The notes under the pieces were generated by a model. That model worked only from the letters and a program-made list of their open reading frames with translations. It had not been told where the DNA came from and made no database searches. Positions 7,666 to 12,849 of a DNA stretch of 12,849 nucleotides are shown in pieces; position 1 is the stretch's first letter, and each line of letters opens with the position of its first letter. Both the position numbers and the translations under genes were made by a program. Source of the stretch: UBA1858 sp963926275. GTDB lineage: Bacteria > Pseudomonadota > Gammaproteobacteria > UBA4575. The stretch is taken from positions 1-12,849 of the forward strand of contig CAWUWP010000128.1 in NCBI GenBank assembly GCA_963926275.1. The letters run 5' to 3'.

Positions 7666-8796
7666 TTGCTTGAAAGACGGCAGCGTAGAAGGAGTTTAAG
7701 TTCGACAGGGAAGATAGGAAAATTTTCTCTTGAAGAAGCTATGCGTGCTCAGCCAACGCGTACTTTGTATCGTTCCTATGATCCATTTCTTGATCGCAAA
7801 GTCGCGATAAAGATTATCCAGTTATTTGATCCGGTAGGGGAAGCAGATAAAACTGCAAATGATCCATTTTATACGGAAGCGCAAGCCATAGGTCGGTTGC
7901 AGCATCAGAATATTGTTTCAGTCTATGACGCGGGTGTCGGAGACTATGAGGGTTATATCGTCATGGAGTATATTCAGGGTGAAAGCTTGTTGAATATGCT
8001 GAAGCGGAAGAAATATTTGCCCGTTAATACAGCATTAAAAATAGCCGCACAGATTTGTTATGCACTCGATTATGCACATAAAAAGAATATTATTCACCGA
8101 GATATCAAACCAAGCAACATCATGGTCACTCAAGATGAGCAGGTGAAAGTGGTTGATTTTGGAATTTCCATATTAAATTTGGATGATATTAAACATACTG
8201 GACTGATGGGAACCCCATCTTATATGGCGCCAGAGTTAATTGATGGTGCCGCTGCTAATGAACGAAGTGATTTATTTTCAGTGGCGGTATTACTGTATGA
8301 AATGATCACGGGAGATGTACCCTTCACCGGTAGTGATGCACATTCCGTATTGTATAAGATTGTTAATAATGAACCTGAAACAATAGAGGATATTCAACTA
8401 GAGTCGCTTAAAGCATTACTTTTAAAAGCACTGGCTAAACAACCTGTTGATAGATTCAGTTCAGCCGCAGAATTTGAAACAGCGCTGCTTGTTGTGGCTG
8501 ACGAAGTTAATGCCAATAAAGATAGCTTTCAAGAATTAAATACCGAACAGCTTAAACAGCTAGAAATCTTTGAAAATAGCAGTTTAGAAACGCTTCATGA
8601 GCTAGCAAACTGTTTGGATGTATCGCCAGTGGATGCTGGAGAGGTGATTTTTTCTGAATGCTTACTTGATGAATATTTATGCCTGATTGAAGGAAAAGCT
8701 TTATTGATTGCTGATGATAAGCGATTAGATGTCTCTGCAAAGCAGTGGTTGTCTGAAAGTAGGTTGTCTAGAGAGTTTTCTCAATGCAGTTGTTAG
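7666..8796 (+). CDS. Ser/Thr protein kinase with degenerate glycine loop and CNB-like domain cut by a TAG
   Basis: The 376-residue product is a Hanks-type kinase. K49 (VAIKII) is the ATP-anchoring lysine and E71 the alpha-C glutamate. H144-R145-D146 with KPSN form the catalytic loop, D164-F165-G166 the metal site, and A188-P189-E190 the APE motif. The ATP-binding loop is abnormal: residues 27-32 read RAQPTR where the consensus has GRGGMG, so every glycine is lost although spacing to the lysine is unchanged. From about residue 289 a cyclic-nucleotide-binding-like fold begins (LKQLEIFENSSLETLHELA, AGEVIF). It is cut by TAG at 8794-8796, yet the frame continues with CNB-like sequence to 8910. 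The start is TTG at 7666 with Shine-Dalgarno GAAGGA; ATG 7741 would remove the first strands of the kinase fold. It follows mpl by 21 bp and is probably in the same operon. No membrane segment is seen. Activity and ligand binding are uncertain. Confidence 0.9.
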   Translation: MLERRQRRRSLSSTGKIGKFSLEEAMRAQPTRTLYRSYDPFLDRKVAIKIIQLFDPVGEADKTANDPFYTEAQAIGRLQHQNIVSVYDAGVGDYEGYIVMEYIQGESLLNMLKRKKYLPVNTALKIAAQICYALDYAHKKNIIHRDIKPSNIMVTQDEQVKVVDFGISILNLDDIKHTGLMGTPSYMAPELIDGAAANERSDLFSVAVLLYEMITGDVPFTGSDAHSVLYKIVNNEPETIEDIQLESLKALLLKALAKQPVDRFSSAAEFETALLVVADEVNANKDSFQELNTEQLKQLEIFENSSLETLHELANCLDVSPVDAGEVIFSECLLDEYLCLIEGKALLIADDKRLDVSAKQWLSESRLSREFSQCSC

Positions 8797-8910
8797 GCGT
8801 TAGTGAAATCTCAAGTATTGCGTATATCTAAATCAAATTTATTAGAGAGTTCGACAATGACCCAGGCGTATTTTTTCCAATTCATATTAGATAGAATCTT
8901 TGTACCGTAA
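8794..8910 (+). pseudogene. In-frame continuation of the kinase CNB-like domain after an internal TAG
   Basis: After the TAG the same frame stays open for 37 codons to a TAA at 8908-8910. The residues (ALVKSQVLRISKSNLLE) look like the end of a CNB fold, where a final beta strand of the type EVLRISRDDF leads into the C-terminal helix. The sequence before the TAG matches the preceding part of the fold, so the stop replaces one residue of a continuous 414-codon gene. The restored end would be 7 bp before the LON-domain ATG, a normal operon gap, whereas the present end leaves 121 bp of apparent non-coding DNA. A point nonsense mutation is most likely; readthrough or a sequence error is possible. 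Confidence 0.7.
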
Positions 8911-8917
8911 GGGAAAT

Positions 8918-9520
8918 ATGAATCTTCCACTTTTTCCGTTAAATTCAGTTGTTTTTCCAGAGGGCGTACTGTCTCTGAGAATTTTTGAATCGCGTTATTT
9001 AGATATGGTGAAAGAGTGTTCTCGTCATCAAAGCGAATTTGTTGTTTGTCTGATTAAAGACGGTAGTGAAGTTGGAAATGCCGCAAAACATCAAGATATT
9101 AGTACCGCTTGCCGAATTATAGACTGGGAAACTTTGCCTGATGGTCTTCTTGGCGTGACTGTTCAAGGTCAATCAAGAGTGAAAGTTAATGCAACTCAAG
9201 TGCAAGCAAATCAATTGCTCATTGCCGATGTGGGATATTTGCTAGAAGATGATGATGAAACGCTTCCTGAGAAATTTAAAGAATGGCCGCATTTAATTTC
9301 TGCCATTATAAAGGCACTCGGCGAGCCGTTCAGTTCGCAAGCTCAAAAATTGCAAAGTGCTCATTGGGTTGCTGCAAGACTGAGCGAATATTTGCCATTT
9401 GAATTAAATCAAAAACAACGTATTCTTGAGATAGATAATCCTTTGGTGCGTTTAGAGAATTTACAAGACGTATTGAAGGGTATTGAATACTATTATTCGC
9501 ATGGAAATTTTAATAACTAG
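8918..9520 (+). CDS. LON substrate-binding (LAN) domain protein
   Basis: This 200-residue protein consists of the N-terminal substrate-recognition domain of Lon-type proteases without any ATPase or peptidase domain. The family signature is clear: LPLFPLNSVVFPEGVLSLRIFE near the start, RYLDMVKEC, then a beta-rich part (GLLGVTVQGQSRVKV) and a helical C-terminal half. Stand-alone members are common in proteobacteria and their role is mostly unknown; some are proposed to bind unfolded proteins. ATG 8918 is preferred over the in-frame TTG at 8900 because the domain begins right at it and AAGGGA lies just upstream. Its stop TAG overlaps the AGGAGA ribosome site of the thioredoxin gene, so the two are coupled. 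Confidence 0.9.
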   Translation: MNLPLFPLNSVVFPEGVLSLRIFESRYLDMVKECSRHQSEFVVCLIKDGSEVGNAAKHQDISTACRIIDWETLPDGLLGVTVQGQSRVKVNATQVQANQLLIADVGYLLEDDDETLPEKFKEWPHLISAIIKALGEPFSSQAQKLQSAHWVAARLSEYLPFELNQKQRILEIDNPLVRLENLQDVLKGIEYYYSHGNFNN

Positions 9521-9528
9521 GAGAAATT

Positions 9529-9927
9529 ATGGCTACACTAGAGCTTAATTCTGATAATTTTAACGATACAATCCAAGGAAATAATATTGTCATTATTGAT
9601 TTCTGGGCAGAGTGGTGTGGGCCATGCAAATCTTTTGCACCGACTTTTGAAACGGCGTCTGAAAATCATACGGATGTTGTGTTTGCTAAAGTGAATACTG
9701 AAGTGCAAACAGAATTAGGGCAAACATGTCAAATTCGTTCCATTCCAACATTGATGATCTTCAGAGAACAGGTCTTATTGTTTAATCAAGCGGGTGCGTT
9801 AGCGCCAGCACAATTAGAAGATGTTATTGAAAAAGTAAAAGAGCTTGATATGGATCAAGTGCGTGCTTCCATGGATGCGGATGAAAAATCGGAAGAGAAA
9901 ACGAAAGAGAAAACAGAAAGTGAATAG
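9529..9927 (+). CDS. Thioredoxin-family protein with charged C-terminal tail
   Basis: A cytosolic thioredoxin fold of 132 residues with the classic active site W29-C30-G31-P32-C33 and the cis-proline at P73 (RSIPTLMIF). It should reduce disulfides using electrons from thioredoxin reductase. The fold ends near residue 108, the usual length. A tail of about 20 extra residues rich in Glu, Lys, Asp and Ser follows (DADEKSEEKTKEKTESE) and is likely disordered. A further cysteine sits just before the cis-proline strand (GQTCQIRS). No signal peptide is present. An AGGAGA Shine-Dalgarno lies 4 bp from the ATG and 8 bp separate it from the LON-domain gene. It may be an extra thioredoxin rather than the main TrxA. 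Confidence 0.93.
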   Translation: MATLELNSDNFNDTIQGNNIVIIDFWAEWCGPCKSFAPTFETASENHTDVVFAKVNTEVQTELGQTCQIRSIPTLMIFREQVLLFNQAGALAPAQLEDVIEKVKELDMDQVRASMDADEKSEEKTKEKTESE

Positions 9928-9963
9928 GTTTCTAATTAACACCTAATAAAAGTTATAAAGCCA

Positions 9964-11748
9964 GTGCCAGCAACATTTACATTTAAATATATAGTTCAGC
10001 TGGCCTTGCAGCATCGGCGAACTTTTATTACAGCAAATATTATTGCTATATTTGCAGTATTGGCCAGTGTGCCTATTCCTTTATTGATTCCATTGTTGGT
10101 TGATGAGATATTACTTGATCACCCTGGGAAAGTAGTGGCTGCCTTTGATTGGGCTACCTCAAGTTCAGGCAATAGTCCTGTATTTTATATTGTCGGTATT
10201 TTGATTGTCACAGTTATTCTTAGGGTCACTTCAGTATTGCTAAATTTATGGCAGACTAAAAAGTTTGTCATCATTTCTAAAGACGTTGTTTATAAGATTC
10301 GCTCGCAGTTATTAACTAGATTGCAATCAATTGCTATGTCTGAGTATGAAACTGTAGGTAGCGGCTCGGTTTCTTCTTTGTTTGTCACCGACTTAAATAC
10401 AGTGGATGCTTTTATTGGTGGAACAGTCAGTAAAGTCATTGTTTCGGTATTAACCATTGTTGGAGTGGCGGTAATTCTTCTTTGGTTGCATTGGCAGTTA
10501 GCACTATTCATTCTTCTGATGAATCCTGTGGTGATATATTTCACTATGGCGGTAGGTAAGCGAGTCAAGAATTTAAAGAAGAACGAAAATAAAGCGTTCG
10601 AGATATTTCAACAAGCATTGACTGAAACACTAGAAGGTATTCAGCAAATTCGTGCCAGTAATCGCGAGAAGTTTTACATGTCGCGTCTCGATAAGCTGGC
10701 GGCTAAAGTGCGCGATCACTCAGCTGCATATTCATGGAAAAGTGATGCAGCCAATCGTTTGTCGTTCGTTATATTTTTGATTGGATTCGATGTGTTCCGT
10801 GCAGTAGGCATGGCGATGGTTTTATTTGCCGGGTTATCGATTGGTGAAATGATAGCGGTCTTTGGTTATCTTTGGTTCATGATGGGCCCAGTACAAGATG
10901 TATTGAATATCCAATATTCATACTTTAGTGCTACAGCTGCGTTAGGACGTGTTAATGAATTAATGTATCTGCCAAGTGAACCCGTCTATAAGCATGAGCA
11001 AAATCCATTCCTAAATCAAAAGGGTATGACGGTTGATATAGAAGACATTAAGTTTGCTTATGGCGATGGGCCTTATGTGCTTAATGGTGTCAACTTGTCA
11101 ATTGCAGCAGGTGAAAAAGTTGCCTTAGTGGGTGCCAGTGGTGGTGGTAAATCTACACTTGTTCAAATTTTGCTAGGCCTTTACCCACCCCTGTTTGGCC
11201 ATATTAAATTCAATGGAGTGTCGACTCAAAAAATAGGCATGGAAGTTGTACGTGAACATGTTGCCTGTGTATTGCAACATCCAGCATTGTTTAATGACTC
11301 CTTGCGCATGAATTTGACATTAGGCAGAGATGTACCGGATGAGCAACTCTGGGAAGTATTAGAAGTTGCCCAGATGCGTGATGTTGTAGAAGACATGTCA
11401 CGTGGTTTGGATAGTATGTTAGGTATGGATGGTATTAGATTGTCTGGTGGGCAACGTCAACGTATTGCTATCGCGCGTATGGCGCTTACCAATCCTAACG
11501 TCGTCATACTTGATGAAGCGACATCAGCGCTTGATGCTGATACAGAAGCACGAGTACATGACTCTCTACAAACATTCCTGAAGAATAGAACTACAATTAT
11601 TGTCGCGCATCGGCTCAGCGCGGTTAAACAGGCTGATAGAGTATTTGTATTTAATGATGGCAAAATTAGTGAGCATGGTAGTCATAAAGAATTGCTAGGC
11701 TCAAATGGTTTGTACTCTAAGTTATATGGTCGACAGCAATCTGGATAA
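9964..11748 (+). CDS. ABC exporter, fused transmembrane and ATPase domains (MsbA/MDR type)
   Basis: A 594-residue half-transporter that should work as a homodimer in the inner membrane. The N-terminal type I exporter domain has six predicted helices (about 19-45, 75-97, 153-175, 177-197, 268-292 and 297-315). The ATPase domain begins near 354: A-loop Tyr (FAYGDGPYV), Walker A GASGGGKST (390-398), Q-loop in CVLQHPALFND, signature LSGGQ (493-497), Walker B VVILDEATSALD with D517 and E518, and H-loop H549. All catalytic residues are intact. The substrate cannot be read from sequence; lipid, peptide or drug are all possible and MsbA is not established. The start is GTG at 9964 with a poor ribosome site, 36 bp after the thioredoxin gene. 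Confidence 0.93.
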   Translation: MPATFTFKYIVQLALQHRRTFITANIIAIFAVLASVPIPLLIPLLVDEILLDHPGKVVAAFDWATSSSGNSPVFYIVGILIVTVILRVTSVLLNLWQTKKFVIISKDVVYKIRSQLLTRLQSIAMSEYETVGSGSVSSLFVTDLNTVDAFIGGTVSKVIVSVLTIVGVAVILLWLHWQLALFILLMNPVVIYFTMAVGKRVKNLKKNENKAFEIFQQALTETLEGIQQIRASNREKFYMSRLDKLAAKVRDHSAAYSWKSDAANRLSFVIFLIGFDVFRAVGMAMVLFAGLSIGEMIAVFGYLWFMMGPVQDVLNIQYSYFSATAALGRVNELMYLPSEPVYKHEQNPFLNQKGMTVDIEDIKFAYGDGPYVLNGVNLSIAAGEKVALVGASGGGKSTLVQILLGLYPPLFGHIKFNGVSTQKIGMEVVREHVACVLQHPALFNDSLRMNLTLGRDVPDEQLWEVLEVAQMRDVVEDMSRGLDSMLGMDGIRLSGGQRQRIAIARMALTNPNVVILDEATSALDADTEARVHDSLQTFLKNRTTIIVAHRLSAVKQADRVFVFNDGKISEHGSHKELLGSNGLYSKLYGRQQSG

Positions 11749-11765
11749 GCTTGTTAGTCAGCATA

Positions 11766-11795
11766 TTCGATTAGTATTAATTTACGGTATATAAT
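11766..11795 (+). promoter_or_regulatory. Probable promoter upstream of the DyP pseudogene
   Basis: A perfect TATAAT -10 hexamer lies at 11790-11795, about 31 bp before the ATG at 11827. The -35 region (TTCGAT near 11766) is a poor match at roughly 18-bp spacing. This is the only consensus -10 seen in an intergenic gap of the window, and it falls where a new transcription unit would start after the ABC exporter. Confidence 0.4.
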
Positions 11796-11826
11796 GTCAT
11801 TACGAATAGTTTATTGAGTTTTATCT

Positions 11827-12708
11827 ATGCACTCTGGTCAATAAGCAATATTTTTAGATGTCCCTGCGCGTTCACGTTACTTATCCTTTACGATAAAAAA
11901 CCCCAAAGAATTAAAAAATGTGCTGACATCTTTGTCGCATATGGTTGATGGTACAAGTGTGGTAATGGGTATTGGTATAAAAGTGGTTACTACTATGCAA
12001 AAGGAAGTGCCTGGGCTACACCTGTTCCCCGATCTAAGTAAAGCAGCCGTACCAATGTCTGCTACACCGGGAGATCTATGGTTTTGGTTGCGTGGTGATG
12101 ACTTGGGAGAATTGCTTCATCGTGGTCGTGCGATTGAGGTCATCGCTAAGCCAGCATTTGATTTGTTCAATGTTGTTGATGGTTTTAAATATGGTGATGG
12201 AATGGATTTAACTGGTTATGAAGATGGCACAGAAAATCCTAAAGGTGAGTTAGCTCAGCAAGCGGCACTAATGAATGGTGAAAGTCCCAATATGGATGTT
12301 TCTAGTTTTGTGGCCGTTCAGCAATGGCTGCATGATCTTAATCATTTTGAAGATCTTTCAGCACTACAACAAGACCATATTATTGGTAGAACTAAAACTA
12401 CCAATGAAGAGATTGCAGATGCGCCTATCAGTGCCCATGTGAAAAGAGTCGAGTAAGAAAATTTTGAGCCTCATGCTTTTGTGGTTAGACGTTCTACACC
12501 ATGGATTGAAAATCAACAATCAGGGTTAGTCTTTGTTTCATTCGGTCATTCATTTGATGCATTTAAAATGCAAATGAAAAGAATGGTGGGCCTAGACGAT
12601 GGCATCACTGATACTTTATTTGCTTTTTCCAAGCCGCTAACAGTGAACTATTATTGGTGTCCGCCGATTGGTAAAGAGGGCTTAGATATAGCCCAGTTAA
12701 TGAGCTGA
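11827..12708 (+). pseudogene. DyP-type heme peroxidase, broken by two in-frame TAA codons
   Basis: Dye-decolorising peroxidases oxidise substrates with H2O2 using heme. One frame from ATG 11827 to TGA 12708 (294 codons including the stop) carries a full DyP gene. It has the N-terminal strand AIFLDVPARSRYLSF, PGDLWFWLRGDDLGELLHRG, the GxxDG motif as G130-Y-E-D133-G134 followed by TENPKG, the proximal heme histidine H204 (SAHVKRV), the catalytic arginine region VVRRSTPW (about 219-226) and the C-terminal NYYWCPP. TAA codons interrupt it at codon 6 (11842-11844) and codon 210 (12454-12456), with no frameshift. The second stop separates the heme histidine from the catalytic arginine. A shorter frame from GTG 11920 to 12456 could be translated but lacks that arginine and has no good ribosome site. 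Probably non-functional, and apparently recent given the otherwise intact sequence. Confidence 0.88.
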
Positions 12709-12818
12709 TCAAGCAAGCTTTTAATAAACATGCCTGGCGAGACTCAGCACTTGCAATCACGAATGAGAACCATTATTATTTACGCCTCGGATATCAATAA
12801 ATCATTAGGGGCACTAAC
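12709..12818 (+). other. Intergenic gap before the last gene
   Basis: The 110 bp hold a likely promoter (12751-12779) and the ribosome site of the following gene. A short open frame overlapping the DyP end runs to a TAA at about 12797; it has no start codon with a ribosome site and I do not treat it as a gene. No terminator-like stem with a T-run is visible. Confidence 0.5.
12751..12779 (+). promoter_or_regulatory. Probable sigma-70 promoter for the gene at the right edge
   Basis: TTGCAA (12751-12756, 4 of 6 consensus bases) and TATTAT (12774-12779, 5 of 6) are separated by exactly 17 bp. The predicted transcript start, near 12786, gives a leader of about 33 nt to the ATG at 12819. Confidence 0.45.
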
Positions 12819-12849
12819 ATGTCAAATCAGCTTTCTATTAATCAATCTC
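12819..12849 (+). CDS. Start of an unidentified gene, truncated by the window edge
   Basis: An ATG with a good Shine-Dalgarno (AGGGG, 12807-12811, seven bases upstream) opens a frame of ten codons, MSNQLSINQS, that runs off the right end. The upstream promoter-like element supports a real gene start. Ten residues are too few to identify a family. Confidence 0.5.
   Translation, partial: MSNQLSINQS

Noticed and set aside
7652..7666. Small inverted repeat around the kinase ribosome site (ATGAA / TTCAT) as a regulatory hairpin
   Set aside because: Five A/T-rich pairs with a five-base loop would be unstable and are expected by chance in this AT-rich DNA.
7741..7743. ATG 7741 as the kinase start
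   Set aside because: It would delete the residues aligning to the first strand of the kinase domain, while TTG 7666 has a GAAGGA ribosome site at good spacing and fills the gap after mpl.
9964..11748. Calling the ABC exporter MsbA
   Set aside because: The fold is right, but nothing specific to lipid A transport can be read from the sequence, and lpxK, the usual msbA neighbour, is absent.
11749..11826. Intrinsic terminator after the ABC exporter
   Set aside because: I searched the gap by eye for a GC-rich stem followed by a T-run and found none.
8794..12456. A reassigned genetic code reading TAA and TAG as glutamine
   Set aside because: Several neighbours end at TAA or TAG exactly where their families end, for example ligA, the lpxA-like gene and mpl, and the LON-domain TAG overlaps the next ribosome site. 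Full reassignment does not fit; local mutation is simpler.
12672..12797. A short open frame overlapping the DyP end, with a protein-like last stretch (NENHYYLRLGYQ)
   Set aside because: It has no start codon with a ribosome site, begins inside the DyP gene in another frame, and overlaps a good promoter-like element. About 40 codons is within chance.

Overview
The window is 12.8 kb of AT-rich DNA (about 40% G+C by eye) from a Gram-negative gammaproteobacterium. The order smc-zipA-ligA is typical of that class, ZipA is a gammaproteobacterial division protein, and an LpxA-type acyltransferase and Mpl imply a lipid A outer membrane and meso-DAP peptidoglycan. I cannot name the genus. Every gene reads on the + strand with mostly short gaps. 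I see no tRNA, rRNA, CRISPR array, insertion sequence or convincing intrinsic terminator.

Layout. Positions 1-4590 hold the chromosome and division block: the C-terminal half of SMC, ZipA and the NAD+-dependent DNA ligase LigA. A small PilZ-domain protein (4602-4964) follows. Positions 5004-7644 hold an envelope block: an LpxA-family acyltransferase outside the usual lpxD-fabZ-lpxA-lpxB setting, an unrecognised five-helix membrane protein abutting it, and the murein-recycling ligase Mpl. Then come a Ser/Thr protein kinase with a C-terminal cyclic-nucleotide-binding-like (CNB-like) domain (7666-8796), a LON substrate-binding-domain protein (8918-9520), a thioredoxin (9529-9927) and an ABC exporter with fused membrane and ATPase domains (9964-11748). 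A DyP-type peroxidase pseudogene fills 11827-12708. The start of another gene, with a good Shine-Dalgarno and a plausible promoter, runs off the right edge.

Most notable points. (1) The kinase keeps the catalytic Lys, Glu, HRD and DFG motifs, but its glycine-rich loop aligns without gaps to the consensus and all four glycines are replaced. (2) The kinase reading frame is cut by a TAG at 8794-8796 inside the CNB-like domain. The same frame then continues for 37 codons of CNB-like sequence to a TAA at 8908-8910, just before the next gene. (3) The DyP gene has two in-frame TAA codons (11842-11844 and 12454-12456) with recognisable DyP sequence on both sides of each; the second cuts off the catalytic arginine. 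All three internal stops are TAA or TAG and could be single C-to-T changes in glutamine codons. Normal TAA/TAG ends on neighbouring genes argue against genetic recoding. Gene decay, or strain or assembly differences, explain this best, with readthrough as a less likely alternative.

The rest is housekeeping, envelope and stress-related gene content. The candidate for new biology is the segment from the LpxA-like gene to the LON-domain gene, where the unusual kinase sits directly behind mpl. A functional link is inferred from position only.
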